Source of the DNA: Nitratireductor pacificus pht-3B
Lineage (GTDB): Bacteria > Pseudomonadota > Alphaproteobacteria > Rhizobiales > Rhizobiaceae
Direction: 5' to 3'
Length of the DNA stretch: 64,000 nt
Assembly: GCF_000300335.1 (NCBI RefSeq)
Contig: NZ_AMRM01000009.1
Span: 1 to 64,000, forward strand
How positions within the stretch are numbered: the stretch's first letter is position 1; each line of letters opens with the position of its first letter. Of this stretch, positions 1 to 9,427 are shown one piece after another. Under the pieces are notes generated by a model. The model had not been told where the DNA came from. It saw only the letters and a program-made list of their open reading frames with translations, and made no database searches. The position numbers and the translations under genes were made by a program.

Positions 1-23
1 TGGTGAGCTTGTCGAACCACGCA
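1..23. repeat. partial copy of dispersed 27-bp repeat
   Basis: These 23 bases are identical to positions 21148-21170, one arm of a dispersed repeat that occurs as inverted pairs at 21047-21170 and 30817-30936. The other arm of this copy, if present, lies to the left of the window. Confidence 0.75.
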
Positions 24-41
24 GGTGGTCACTGCAATGGG

Positions 42-78
42 GCGTCAGGCCATTCCACCCGACTGCAGAAAGCCATAC
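42..78. repeat. degenerate copy of the 3' part of the 106-bp intergenic repeat
   Basis: The core pattern (GTCAGG, then ATTCCACC, then GACTGCA) aligns with the right-hand part of the repeat at 19811-19916, including its small GTCAGGTG/CACCTGAC hairpin, which is imperfect here. Confidence 0.5.
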
Positions 79-88
79 CCCAGCCAAC

Positions 89-118
89 AAAAAAACCCGG
101 CGCGATGCCGGGTTTTTT
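89..118 (-). terminator. rho-independent terminator of trxA
   Basis: A nearly perfect hairpin is flanked by A and T runs: AAAAAACCCGGC, a 5-nt loop GCGAT, then GCCGGGTTTTTT. On the minus strand it ends in a U tract just after the trxA stop codon. The A run on the other side could make it bidirectional. Confidence 0.9.
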
Positions 119-140
119 GTATCAGTGAAAGTGTGCGGGA

Positions 141-464
141 TCAGGCGACGTTGCCGCTGATCCAGGCGGAAAGCGCGGTCTTCGGTGCGGCACCGACCTT
201 GATGTCGGCCACTTCGCCGCCCTTGAACAGCATCAGCGTCGGGATCGAGCGGACGCCGTACTGCGCCGCGATCTCGGGATTCTCATCGATGTTCAGCTTG
301 GCGATCTTGACCTTGCCGTTCAGCTCGGTGGCGATCTCGTCCAGCGCCGGGGCGATCATCTTGCAGGGGCCGCACCATTCGGCCCAGAAATCGACGACCA
401 CGGGCTCGGCTGCCTGCAGCACATCGGACTGGAAATTGCTCTTGTCCGTTTTCACGGTGGCCAT
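141..464 (-). CDS. trxA: thioredoxin 1
   Basis: Cytoplasmic thiol-disulfide oxidoreductase of 107 aa, the normal length for the family. The active site WCGPCK is at residues 30-35 (Cys31, Cys34), and the cis-Pro loop (IPTL) is present. The ATG at 464 was chosen because AAGGAGA lies 8 nt upstream; a longer frame up to 485 has no comparable site and adds MPTRRLP, which is not typical of thioredoxin. It is the last gene of the addB-addA-trxA run, 75 nt after addA, and is followed by a strong terminator. Confidence 0.96.
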   Translation of the reverse strand: MATVKTDKSNFQSDVLQAAEPVVVDFWAEWCGPCKMIAPALDEIATELNGKVKIAKLNIDENPEIAAQYGVRSIPTLMLFKGGEVADIKVGAAPKTALSAWISGNVA

Positions 465-539
465 CGGAAGTCTCCTTGTCGGCAAAAGAAGTCACACCAC
501 ATGTGGGGGCGGCGCGAAGCTGCGTCAAGCTCCCTTGTG

Positions 540-3500
540 TCACGCGGAGCCGAGTCGGGCAAGCGCCTCGACCAGCCGCGCCGCAGGCACCGGCAGGAGC
601 AGCGGCGCCTCGGTGAAGAGAAGCGCCGCATGGACGGTGTGTCCGGGGTAGAGCGGTTTCAAAAGCTCGGCATAGAGCGCGAGCTGGGCCACATAGGCCG
701 GCGGCGCGCGGTCGAGCGTTTCGGGCGCGGGGCGGTTGGTCTTGTAATCGACGATCAGCACCGTGTCGCCGGTCACCGCCAGCCGGTCGATCTTGCCTGA
801 CACCGACCGGCGCGCCCCGGCGAGGTCCAGCTCGCCGGTGACCGCGACTTCCGCCCGCGAGCCCTCGGCGAAAAGGGGCTGGAACCGCGGATCGTCGAGA
901 ATGGCTTCGACGGACCGCCACGCGGCCTCGCGCTCCGCCGCGCTCCAGTCCGCGCCGGCGCGCGCCAGATAGCGCCGGGCGGCCTCTCCGCGCGTCTCCG
1001 CCGGGCAATCGGGCAGCATCTGCAGCAGGCGGTGGACGGCCAGGCCGCGCCGGATGGCGAAAGCCGGTGCGTCGGCGCCATCGAGCACCGGCGAGCGGGG
1101 CGAGGCGACCGGTTCGTGCTCCGCCTCGATCAGCGCGCCGGCGCGCGAGGGCGACAGGGGGCGCGGCAGGTTCACCTGCGCCGGCGGCGGCGCGAGCAGG
1201 GCAGGCGGCAGCACCGGCGTTTCGGCCGCCGCCGGGGCTGTCTCCGCCACCGGCTTGCGCGGCGGCGCGTCGCTGACCCTGTAGCGATAGACTGGGGCGC
1301 AGATTTCCGGACCGGCCAGTTCCTCGGCCTCCGCCGCGCCCGACAGGGCATCGCGCACGATGTTCTGCCAGGTCAGCGCCTGCGGCTCGCGCATGCCGTG
1401 ATAGCCGCAGACGATCAGCCTGTCCTCGGCGCGCGTCATGCCGACATAGAGCAGGCGGCGGTATTCCTGCTCGGCCTTCTCGCGGGCCTCCCCCTCGAAG
1501 CCGGCGACGGCAGCATTGGCGACATCCTTGCCGGCGCGCCAGAGGAACCCCTTGCCCTGCCACCCCTTGCCGGCGGGCGAGAACGGCATCAGCTTCGGCA
1601 AATGCTGTGCCGAGAAGGGCGCGCTGCCGGGATCGACCAGAAACACCACCGGCGCCTCCAGCCCCTTGGCGGCGTGAACGGTCATGATGCGCAGCTCGTC
1701 GCGCGTCTGGTCCATCTCGCGCTTGATCTCGGGTGCCTGCCCATCGAGCGCCGACAGGAGCGCCTCCAGCCCGTGCAGGCCGGCGCGCTCGCCCGCCAGC
1801 GCGAAGGACAGGAACTCGTCGAGGATATCGTTGGCCTCATGGCCGAGCCGGGCGACGAACAGCCGCCGCGCGCCTTCCCGCCGGCGCGTGCCGGACAAGA
1901 GCCCCGCATAGAACTCGAAGGCCGGGCGGAACGCCGCCTCGTTCTGCCAGCCCTGCAGGGTCTCGACCATCTTCTCCAACGCCGGGTCTGTGAGCGCCTG
2001 GGCGCGCATGGCGTCGAACAGGGGGGTCGCGGCGCCGCGCTTCCAGGCGAGGCGGAACAGGCGTTCCTCGTCCATGCCGAAGAGCGGGCTTTTCAGCACG
2101 GCGGCCAGCGACAGATCGTCGTGCGGCTGGATCAGGAAGCGGCCGAGCGCGATCAGGTCCTGCACGGCGATGTGCGCCGTCAGCCGCAGGCGGTCGGCGC
2201 CGGCCACGTCGATATGGCGGTTTTTCAGGCTGCGCGACAGGGCGTGGACGAAGCGGTCGCGCTTGCGCACCAGAACCAGCACGTCTCCCGCCGTCAGGCG
2301 CTTGCCCGTGCCTTCGATGATCTCGCCGTCGCGGATCCAGCCCTCGACCGTCGCCGCGATGGTTTCCGCCAGCCGCACGGCGGGCGCCGAGGCGTGGTCG
2401 ATCGCCTCGGTCCAGTCGTCCGGTTCCTCGACGATCTCGGGCGCGATCGGCGACCAGACCTCCACATAGCCGGGCTGTGCTGCGCGTACCGCCAGATGCT
2501 CGATGGGTTCGGGATCATGAGTCAGCCCCTGCGCCACGTCCGCCCTGGAAAACACCAGATCGGCGGCGCGCAGAACGTCCTCGGTGGAACGGAAGGAATA
2601 GCGCAGTTTCAGGCGTTCGAAGGGACGCTCGGCCGCGCGCACCTTTTTCTCGAAGGCGCGTCCGCTTTCGCCGAAGGCGGCAGGTTCCGCGCCCTGGAAC
2701 GAGTAAATCGACTGCTTCTCGTCGCCGACGGCGAAGATGGTGCGCATGAGACCTTCGCGGGCACTTTCGCCGGCAAAGAACTCTTCCGCCAAAAGCCGCA
2801 CGATCTGCCACTGCTCGGGGCTGGTGTCCTGCGCCTCGTCGATGAGGACATGGTCGATGCCCTTGTCCAGCTTGTACTGCACCCAGGGACCCGCATCGGC
2901 GCGCGCCAGCAGGCGGATGGTGCGCATGATCAGGTCGTTGAAATCGAGAAAGCCGCGCGCGCGCTTCAGCCGCTCATAGCGGGCGATCATGCCGTCGGCG
3001 ATCGTCAGCGCGGCGCGCGTCGCCTCCAGCATGCGGAACAGCGCCAGCCGGTCCGCCGTGTCGCGGATGAGGCCAGCCGCCTCCGCATAGCGCTCGACGA
3101 TGCCCGGCACGGCGTTGCGCAGGGCCGCCTTGAAGGTGCTTTCGCCATAGATGCCGCCATCGGCCTTGAGAAAACCCTTTCGCAGATGCTCCAGCCGCCG
3201 CAGCGGGTCGCGTTCCTCGAAGGCGAGCGTCGCTTCCGGCACGATGCTCTTCAGCACCGTCTTCGCATCCACGGCCTCGGCCTCGGCGACGAAGGCGCAG
3301 AAGGCGCCGGCATCGAAACCGGGAAGCGGCCAGACGGAGGATGCGATCGCCTCGGCGTCGTCGTCCGGCGCGAAGCCAAACGCCTCGAAAAGTGCTGCAT
3401 AAGGCACCGGGTCGTTGCCGATCTCGTCGATGAAGGCGCGCAGGCCATCGCGGCGGGCGACGATCTCGGACAGGAGATCCTGCAGGCCGCTTTCGCCGCC

Positions 3501-4064
3501 GCGCTCCAGCACCGCAGCGAAGGCTTCCGCCAGGGAATCGCCATCGCCCATCGCCGCCGTCAGCAGGTCGCGCCGCGCCTCGGCCAGCAGCGCCTCCTCC
3601 ATCTGCGAATCCAGCAGCTCGAAATGGCCGGCAATGTTCGCCTCCAGCGGAAACTGGTGCAGGATCGCCTCGCAGAAGGCGTGGATGGTCTGGATCTTCA
3701 GGCCGCCCGGCGTCTCCAGCGCGCGGGCGAACAGCCGGCGCGCGCGGGCCAGCATGGCGGCGTCGGGCGCACGTCTTTCCAGATCCGCGATGATCGCCGA
3801 AAGGTCGGCGTCGGGCATCAGGCTCCAGCCCGCCAGGTCGCGGAACACGCGGTTCGCCATGTTGGCGGCGGCGGCACGGGTGTAGGTCAGGCAGAGGATT
3901 TTTGACGGGTCCGCGCCCTGCAGCAGCAGGCGGATGACGCGCTGCGCCAGCACATGGGTCTTGCCGGAGCCGGCATTGGCAGACACCCAGGCGGAGTTGG
4001 CGGGATCGGCGGCCAGCGCCTGCGCCTTCAGCGTGTCCGGCGGGATGGTGAAGGCCTTCTTCAT
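540..4064 (-). CDS. addA: double-strand break repair helicase-nuclease subunit AddA
   Basis: Large UvrD/Rep-type helicase with a C-terminal RecB-like nuclease domain. With AddB it resects double-strand breaks before RecA loading. The 1174-aa product shows Walker A NAGSGKTHVLA near residue 30, Walker B LIDEAQDT, the helicase motif GDEKQSIYSFQG, motif VI YVGMTRAEDR, and the C-terminal nuclease motif VDYKTNR. The start ATG at 4064 overlaps the addB stop as ATGA, so translation is probably coupled. A longer upstream frame reads into addB in another phase and was discarded. Confidence 0.95.
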   Translation of the reverse strand: MKKAFTIPPDTLKAQALAADPANSAWVSANAGSGKTHVLAQRVIRLLLQGADPSKILCLTYTRAAAANMANRVFRDLAGWSLMPDADLSAIIADLERRAPDAAMLARARRLFARALETPGGLKIQTIHAFCEAILHQFPLEANIAGHFELLDSQMEEALLAEARRDLLTAAMGDGDSLAEAFAAVLERGGESGLQDLLSEIVARRDGLRAFIDEIGNDPVPYAALFEAFGFAPDDDAEAIASSVWPLPGFDAGAFCAFVAEAEAVDAKTVLKSIVPEATLAFEERDPLRRLEHLRKGFLKADGGIYGESTFKAALRNAVPGIVERYAEAAGLIRDTADRLALFRMLEATRAALTIADGMIARYERLKRARGFLDFNDLIMRTIRLLARADAGPWVQYKLDKGIDHVLIDEAQDTSPEQWQIVRLLAEEFFAGESAREGLMRTIFAVGDEKQSIYSFQGAEPAAFGESGRAFEKKVRAAERPFERLKLRYSFRSTEDVLRAADLVFSRADVAQGLTHDPEPIEHLAVRAAQPGYVEVWSPIAPEIVEEPDDWTEAIDHASAPAVRLAETIAATVEGWIRDGEIIEGTGKRLTAGDVLVLVRKRDRFVHALSRSLKNRHIDVAGADRLRLTAHIAVQDLIALGRFLIQPHDDLSLAAVLKSPLFGMDEERLFRLAWKRGAATPLFDAMRAQALTDPALEKMVETLQGWQNEAAFRPAFEFYAGLLSGTRRREGARRLFVARLGHEANDILDEFLSFALAGERAGLHGLEALLSALDGQAPEIKREMDQTRDELRIMTVHAAKGLEAPVVFLVDPGSAPFSAQHLPKLMPFSPAGKGWQGKGFLWRAGKDVANAAVAGFEGEAREKAEQEYRRLLYVGMTRAEDRLIVCGYHGMREPQALTWQNIVRDALSGAAEAEELAGPEICAPVYRYRVSDAPPRKPVAETAPAAAETPVLPPALLAPPPAQVNLPRPLSPSRAGALIEAEHEPVASPRSPVLDGADAPAFAIRRGLAVHRLLQMLPDCPAETRGEAARRYLARAGADWSAAEREAAWRSVEAILDDPRFQPLFAEGSRAEVAVTGELDLAGARRSVSGKIDRLAVTGDTVLIVDYKTNRPAPETLDRAPPAYVAQLALYAELLKPLYPGHTVHAALLFTEAPLLLPVPAARLVEALARLGSA

Positions 4065-7000
4065 TCGCCGTCCCCGCCATCGCCCGCATCGCCGCCGGCC
4101 GACCATTCGAGCACGCGGGCCAGATGGTCGTAGTCGCCATCCACATCGCCCTCGCGGAAGGGGAGGACGCGCGACTTGTAGCCGGTTTCCGCGCGGTGAT
4201 AGTGCGCCAGAAGGCTGGCCAGCCTGCCCCAGGCCTCCTCGGCCATGCCGGGAGCGGTCTTGTCGCTGTCCTTCATCTTGAGGATCGATTCCTGCAGCAC
4301 CTCGCCATTGGCCCGGAGCCGGACATAGGCGAGTTCGGCGGGTTCGGCCGGGCCGATGACGGAGAACGCGCCACGCTGGAGAAGGGCCGCCTCGAGCGCC
4401 AGTTGCGGCGACAGCAGCGTGTGCGCCTGACGCCGCGAGGGCGACGCGCCGGTCTTGTAGTCGAGCACCTCGGCACCGCCGTCGTCGCGGATGTCGATGC
4501 GGTCCGCCCGGCCCGACAGGGTCAGCCCGAGGCCCGCGACCTCCGTCGCCTCGGCCGCGATCTCCGCATGACGCGCGGCGATGCCTTCGGCGCGGCTGCG
4601 CTCCCAGTCGACAACCGAGGCGGCGGTGCGCTCGAAACGCGGCCACCACACGGCTGCGACATCAGCCGGCAGGGCGATCTCCTCAAAGCGGCGGCGGCCG
4701 GCGGCGATCAGCCGGTCAAGCGCATCCGGCCCGGCCGGGTCGCCCTCCTCACGGATGAAATCCTGCAGGATGTCGTGGAACAGATTGCCCCGTTCGGCGG
4801 CGCCCGGATCGCGGATCAGCGGGTCGAGCGCCGACAGCTCCAGGACGCGCCGCGCATAGACCGCATAGGGGTCGCGGCGCAGCGTCTCCACCTCGGTGAT
4901 GGAGAAGCGCACCGGTCGCGCCTCCACGGGCGGCGCGGGCTCGGGCCGGGGGGCGAAATCCTCGTCCGGCTTGTCGTCGAGCAGGCGCGCCCAGCCGATC
5001 AGCTCCCGGCCGCGCGCGCGCATCGCCCCGGCCTCATCCTCGCCGGCAAAGGCCATCAGACGCTGGAGCCAACGGGAGGCGACGGCCGGCGCGTCGCCGG
5101 CGCGGGCCGCGCGCGTCAGCACCACCTTCGGCGCGCCCATGGCCATCATGAAATCATGCGCCGCCTGGCCGATGCGCCGTTCCGGCGGTTCCAGTGAAAG
5201 CTCGGCCTTCATGAGCCGCGACATGAAACGGTCGGACGAGGGGATGTTCGGCCACGTGCCCTCGTTCATGCCGCCCAGCACGACCGTATCGACGCTCTGC
5301 AGCCGCGCCTCCAGCGCGCCCCAGATGGCGACCCGCCGGTCGGCGCCCATGGGCGGCTTGACTACTTCCGTCGCGATCAGCGCCGCGAACACGGAGGGCC
5401 ACTCGGCCGCATCGAAGGGCAAGCCGGTCTGCGAGCCAACCAGGCCGCGCAGGAAAGCCGCCATCGCCTGGCCGCGCTCGCCGTCATACAGCGGAGCGAG
5501 GCTGCCATCCTCGGCGCGGCCCAGCGCCTCGAGCGATTCGACAGTCAGCCGAGCCATCTCCGGCAGGCTTGCGGAACGTGTCCCGCGCATGTCGCTTAGC
5601 CGGCTTATCGAATGCTCCAGCGCGGCCAGGACCGCGCGAGCCTCCGTCAAGGCCGCATCGTTGACGCGGGCAAACCAGAACGGCTTGCGCCGGGTTTCCC
5701 CCAGCGCCTCCCACCGGGTCTCGAACAGGGCCGAGAGGGTGCGGATGTCGGGCCGGCCGGTGCCGCCGCGCAGCGCCACCAGCTCGATGGTTTCGGCCGC
5801 TCGGCGCACCGTGGCGCGGCGCATGCCGAGCCGGAGCAGGGGATGCTTCAGGAGCGCCACCAGCCCGACCGGCTCGCCCGGCCGGAACACGGTTTCGAGC
5901 AGCAGGCGCGCCAGCGTTGCCGACGCCGTGTCGGCCAGCGGCGTGCCGCCCGAATCGTCTGCCTCGATGCCGAAACGGGCAAGCTCCACCGCGACGCGCC
6001 GGGCGAGACCGCGATCCGGCGTCACCAGCGCGGCCGTCGCGTCCGGCTCGGCGATGGCGAGCCGCAGCGCCACGGCGATGGACAGGGCTTCCTCCCGCTC
6101 ATTGGCGGTTTCGACAAGCGTGACGTCGGCGAGGGCGCCATGCTCGGCAGCGCCGGCGGCCAGGGCGCGGTTCTCCATCCAGGCGTCGGTGGTTTCGGCG
6201 GGCCGCAGCGCCTCGCCGACCAGCGCGCGGCGCGCAGCGAGCATGGGTTCGGGCCGGCCGAGTTCGACCACGTCGTCGCGCGTGACGCCGATCGCCGCGA
6301 GCAGCTTCTTCAGGCCCGTCTGCGGGTGGCCGAAGGCCGAGGGGTGCTCGGCCGCGCCGATGGCCTCCCAGGCCCGCGCATCGATCTGCCGGTCCAGGCC
6401 CGGCAGAACGACGGCACCCCTGTCGAGGCCGGCAATGGTGGCGAGAAGGCGCGCCGTGGCGGGGATGGAACCGGTCGAGCCGGCAGCGATGACCGGACCG
6501 GCGAGGCCGCCCGCCTTCAGCCGCGCCGCCTCGGCGGCCAGCATCGCGTTGCGGTGCGCCGCCGGGTTGGAACGGTCGAGTTCCTGCAGGAGCTGCGGCC
6601 AGTGCGCCGTGACGATCCGCAGGAACTCCAGCGTGACCTGCCACCAGTGCGCCAGCGCATCGGGGGCCAGGCTGGCCAGTTTCGTCCAGTCGGCTTCCTC
6701 GGTCTCGATCTCGTCCATCAGCCCGGCCAGATCGCGCGCCAGCCAGATGGAGTCCGATGCGGAGGACGGCACGACCACGCCTTCCTCGAACAGGGCCGCC
6801 ACATGGGCCGGCAGGCGCGCCTTCCACGCCTGAACCAGCGGCGCGAGCAGCAGGATGCGGTCGAGCGCGGCGATGGGCGGCGCATGATCCACCGCCGCCG
6901 CACCGTCCATGTCGAACAGCGCGGCTTCCTCGTCGAACTCGCCCAGGGGGCGGATCGACGGCAGGATCGCGGCGTGGCCGGCCAGTTGCTCCACGAACAC

Positions 7001-7186
7001 GCCGCGCAGCGCGCGGGCGGCGCGGCGGGTCGGCAGGTAGATGGTCGCGTCGGCAAGCGCCAGCGGGTCGCCGGTACGATGAAACCCCGGTACCAGACGT
7101 CCGTCGAGAAGCGCCTCGGCCAGGGCCGGCAGAAAGGGCACGCCGGACGGTATGGAGAAGATTCGGGGCTGGGATTTAGCCGGCAT
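4061..7186 (-). CDS. addB: double-strand break repair protein AddB
   Basis: The 1041-aa partner of AddA, an inactivated-helicase-like scaffold with a second RecB-family nuclease domain. The C-terminal part has the nuclease core motif LDYKTGA and the preceding RGNLFHDILQDF segment. The helicase-like part includes LGGMNEGTWPN. Length and position directly upstream of addA fit alphaproteobacterial AddB. Its start overlaps the end of the MurU-like gene by 11 nt and its stop overlaps addA by 4 nt, so the three genes are likely one transcript. Confidence 0.95.
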   Translation of the reverse strand: MPAKSQPRIFSIPSGVPFLPALAEALLDGRLVPGFHRTGDPLALADATIYLPTRRAARALRGVFVEQLAGHAAILPSIRPLGEFDEEAALFDMDGAAAVDHAPPIAALDRILLLAPLVQAWKARLPAHVAALFEEGVVVPSSASDSIWLARDLAGLMDEIETEEADWTKLASLAPDALAHWWQVTLEFLRIVTAHWPQLLQELDRSNPAAHRNAMLAAEAARLKAGGLAGPVIAAGSTGSIPATARLLATIAGLDRGAVVLPGLDRQIDARAWEAIGAAEHPSAFGHPQTGLKKLLAAIGVTRDDVVELGRPEPMLAARRALVGEALRPAETTDAWMENRALAAGAAEHGALADVTLVETANEREEALSIAVALRLAIAEPDATAALVTPDRGLARRVAVELARFGIEADDSGGTPLADTASATLARLLLETVFRPGEPVGLVALLKHPLLRLGMRRATVRRAAETIELVALRGGTGRPDIRTLSALFETRWEALGETRRKPFWFARVNDAALTEARAVLAALEHSISRLSDMRGTRSASLPEMARLTVESLEALGRAEDGSLAPLYDGERGQAMAAFLRGLVGSQTGLPFDAAEWPSVFAALIATEVVKPPMGADRRVAIWGALEARLQSVDTVVLGGMNEGTWPNIPSSDRFMSRLMKAELSLEPPERRIGQAAHDFMMAMGAPKVVLTRAARAGDAPAVASRWLQRLMAFAGEDEAGAMRARGRELIGWARLLDDKPDEDFAPRPEPAPPVEARPVRFSITEVETLRRDPYAVYARRVLELSALDPLIRDPGAAERGNLFHDILQDFIREEGDPAGPDALDRLIAAGRRRFEEIALPADVAAVWWPRFERTAASVVDWERSRAEGIAARHAEIAAEATEVAGLGLTLSGRADRIDIRDDGGAEVLDYKTGASPSRRQAHTLLSPQLALEAALLQRGAFSVIGPAEPAELAYVRLRANGEVLQESILKMKDSDKTAPGMAEEAWGRLASLLAHYHRAETGYKSRVLPFREGDVDGDYDHLARVLEWSAGGDAGDGGDGE

Positions 7187-7913
7187 CGCGTTTCTGCGCG
7201 CGCGCCGCGACGACCGCTTCCGCCGGCGCGATGGCGTCAGGCGTGCCGACGGTGATCCAGTCGCCGTCCATCTTCATGCCGAACAAGCGTCCGCCGGCGG
7301 CGGCGGCGTCGAAATAGCGGTTGAGCGACTGGGGCGCATCATCGGCTTCGGCGAAGATGCGGGGAGCGAGAAGGATCGCGCCGGCGTAGATCACGCCCGT
7401 CTCGCCCTTTTGCGCGCGGCGCAGCCGCCCGGCACCGTCCATGACGAAATCCACCGAACCCGTGTGGCCCGTCGCCTGATCGAAATCCGCAACCATGAGG
7501 AGAATATCCATGGCCGCGTCGTCCCAGGCAAGGGCCAGTTTCTCCAGATTGGGTTGCGGGCCGTCGAGCCAGAAGGTGTCGGCATTGAGGATGAAGAAGG
7601 GGGCGGCGCCCAGATGCGGCAGCGCCCTGATCACCCCCCCGGCCGAATCCAGCAATTGCGCGCGCTCGTCGGAAATGACGATGCCTGGCGCCGTGCGGCC
7701 GGCAAGATGCGTTTCCATCTGATCGGCCAGATGGTGGACATTGACCACCGCCGTGCCGACGCCGGCGCGCGCCAGCGTATCGAGCGCCCAGTCGATCAGC
7801 GTCCGGCCGGCCACCTTCACCAGCGGCTTGGGCAGCGTCTCGGTGATCGGCCGCATGCGCTTGCCGAGCCCCGCCGCCAGAACCATCGCCTTGTCGGGCA
7901 TTCTCGCGCTCAC
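7176..7913 (-). CDS. murU: sugar-phosphate nucleotidyltransferase, MurU-like
   Basis: A 245-aa nucleotidyltransferase with the N-terminal signature AMVLAAGLGKRMRPIT and the PKPLVKVAGRTLIDW segment of the NTP_transferase family. The closest known role is MurNAc-1-phosphate uridylyltransferase in the peptidoglycan-recycling bypass to UDP-MurNAc; this is inferred from the kinase domain encoded next door. The GTG at 7913 forms a GTGA overlap with the upstream stop and has GGGAG 7 nt before it, so it is preferred to the ATG at 7901. A general sugar-1-phosphate transferase cannot be excluded. Confidence 0.8.
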   Translation of the reverse strand: MSARMPDKAMVLAAGLGKRMRPITETLPKPLVKVAGRTLIDWALDTLARAGVGTAVVNVHHLADQMETHLAGRTAPGIVISDERAQLLDSAGGVIRALPHLGAAPFFILNADTFWLDGPQPNLEKLALAWDDAAMDILLMVADFDQATGHTGSVDFVMDGAGRLRRAQKGETGVIYAGAILLAPRIFAEADDAPQSLNRYFDAAAAGGRLFGMKMDGDWITVGTPDAIAPAEAVVAARAQKRDAG

Positions 7914-9418
7914 ACCTCGTCTCCCGTCAGGAACCCGGCCGCGCGGTAGAACGCCTTGAGCTCCGCCAGGACCGGGTGGCGCATGGCGCGGTTCAGGTAG
8001 GCGCGGATGCGCGGCAGATGGCGGATGTAGAACGGCTTGTGATCGCGCTGCTCGAGGCGGACGAAGATGCCGAGCAGCTTCGAGTTGCGCTGCGCCGCGC
8101 AGATCGCATAGGCCTCGTCGAAACCGGCGCGGTCGAACGGCCCCTGTTCGGCGCGGGCGGCGCAATAGGCCTCGACGACCTGCCGCTCCAGCGCCTCGGG
8201 CATGGTCACGCGGGCATCGAGCGCCAGCGACGCGACATCGTAGGCGGCCGGTCCCAGAAGTGCGTCCTGCAGGTCGATCAGCCCGAGCCGGTCGAACCCG
8301 TCGCGCTCGGCGCGCCAGATGATGTTCGGCGAATGGAAGTCGCGCAGGACGAGGTTCTTCTCGGCGCTTTCCAGCCGCTCGAACAGACGCTCCCAGCAGG
8401 CCATGTAGCCGGCGCGCTCCTCCCGGTCGGCGGGGCGGCCGGCCATGAACGGCATGTACCAGTCGGTCAGGAGGCTCACCTCGATGCCGAGCGCCTCGCG
8501 GTCATAGGGCGGCAGAACGTGGCGGACACCCCCGGCGACCGGCAGCTCGGCCGGCCAGTCGGCGCCATGGATGGCCGCCAGCAGGCGCGCCGCGGCCAGG
8601 TAGCGGTCGGCGATCGGCTCGCCCTCCGGCGACAGGAAGGCGGTGTCGCCCAGATCCTCGACCAGCAGCAGACCGGCGGGCAGGTCCTGCGCATAGATGT
8701 CGTAGGCCGAAAAGCCGCGCGCGCGCATGGCCCTCGCCATCGCCACCGAAGCGGAGACGGACTGCGCCAGATGCGCGACGTGGCTGTAGGGGCGGCCGCT
8801 GTCGAGCAGCGGCTCGTCGCGGCGCTCCGGCGCGTTCATCAGGATGCGCCGCTCGTCGCCCGCCGTGGTGATCGCTTCGTAGGCGCGCAGCGAAGCATCG
8901 CCAAGCAGGAACGCGCGATGTGCCCGCTGTTCTCCGGAGCGGTTAAGGAAGTCGCGGATGAGGAAGCTGCGCTCGATCCGGTGCATCGCCTCGTCCGGGC
9001 CGGTCATGACGGCGAGGCGGCCTTCGCCGCTGTCGTGCAGGTCGAGGCGGATGGCCCCGGCCAGCGCATCGCCCGCGCGCTCCGGCCATTCGACCAGCGC
9101 CACTCCGTCCTGCGCCGCCTCGGCCAGGCCCAGCTCCTCCAGCTCGTCGGCGGCGGCAAGCCGGTAGAGGTCGAAATGATGAACGGGAATGCGCGCGTCG
9201 TAGCTCTGCACCAGCGTGAAGGTGGGGCTCGGCACGTCGAGCGCCGGATCGCCGGCAAGGGCGCGGATGACGGCGCGGGCCAGCGTCGTCTTGCCGGCGC
9301 CGAGATCGCCCTTCAGCGCCAGCACGTCGCCGGGCCTGAGCGCGATGGCGATGTCCTCGCCGAAAAGCGCGCTGGCCTCTTCATCGGGCAGGAAACGCTC
9401 CAGGACGCGGGCGGTCAT
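7910..9418 (-). CDS. tsaE: fusion of TsaE (t6A37 ATPase) and an aminoglycoside-phosphotransferase-fold sugar kinase (AmgK-like)
   Basis: This 502-aa protein joins two domains. Residues about 1-150 are TsaE, the ATPase of the tRNA threonylcarbamoyl-adenosine complex, with P-loop LKGDLGAGKTTLARA, SPTFTLVQSY, HFDLYRL and VEWPERAG. Residues about 165-500 have the APH/choline-kinase fold, with the catalytic loop RDFHSPNIIW and the metal-binding IDLQDALLGP. The second half resembles AmgK, which phosphorylates MurNAc/GlcNAc at the anomeric carbon and feeds MurU, encoded immediately downstream. Such fusions are found in Rhizobiales. The substrate of the kinase half is inferred. Confidence 0.88.
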   Translation of the reverse strand: MTARVLERFLPDEEASALFGEDIAIALRPGDVLALKGDLGAGKTTLARAVIRALAGDPALDVPSPTFTLVQSYDARIPVHHFDLYRLAAADELEELGLAEAAQDGVALVEWPERAGDALAGAIRLDLHDSGEGRLAVMTGPDEAMHRIERSFLIRDFLNRSGEQRAHRAFLLGDASLRAYEAITTAGDERRILMNAPERRDEPLLDSGRPYSHVAHLAQSVSASVAMARAMRARGFSAYDIYAQDLPAGLLLVEDLGDTAFLSPEGEPIADRYLAAARLLAAIHGADWPAELPVAGGVRHVLPPYDREALGIEVSLLTDWYMPFMAGRPADREERAGYMACWERLFERLESAEKNLVLRDFHSPNIIWRAERDGFDRLGLIDLQDALLGPAAYDVASLALDARVTMPEALERQVVEAYCAARAEQGPFDRAGFDEAYAICAAQRNSKLLGIFVRLEQRDHKPFYIRHLPRIRAYLNRAMRHPVLAELKAFYRAAGFLTGDEV

Positions 9419-9427
9419 GCGGCGCGG

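Noticed and set aside
1032-3905. Very long open frame antisense to addA (957 codons); similar long antisense frames cover divL (7976-11614) and the first flavoprotein/binding protein (55700-58654).
   Set aside because: They lie opposite well-supported genes, have low-complexity Arg/Ala/Gly/Gln-rich translations, no recognisable domains, and arise from high GC at third codon positions.
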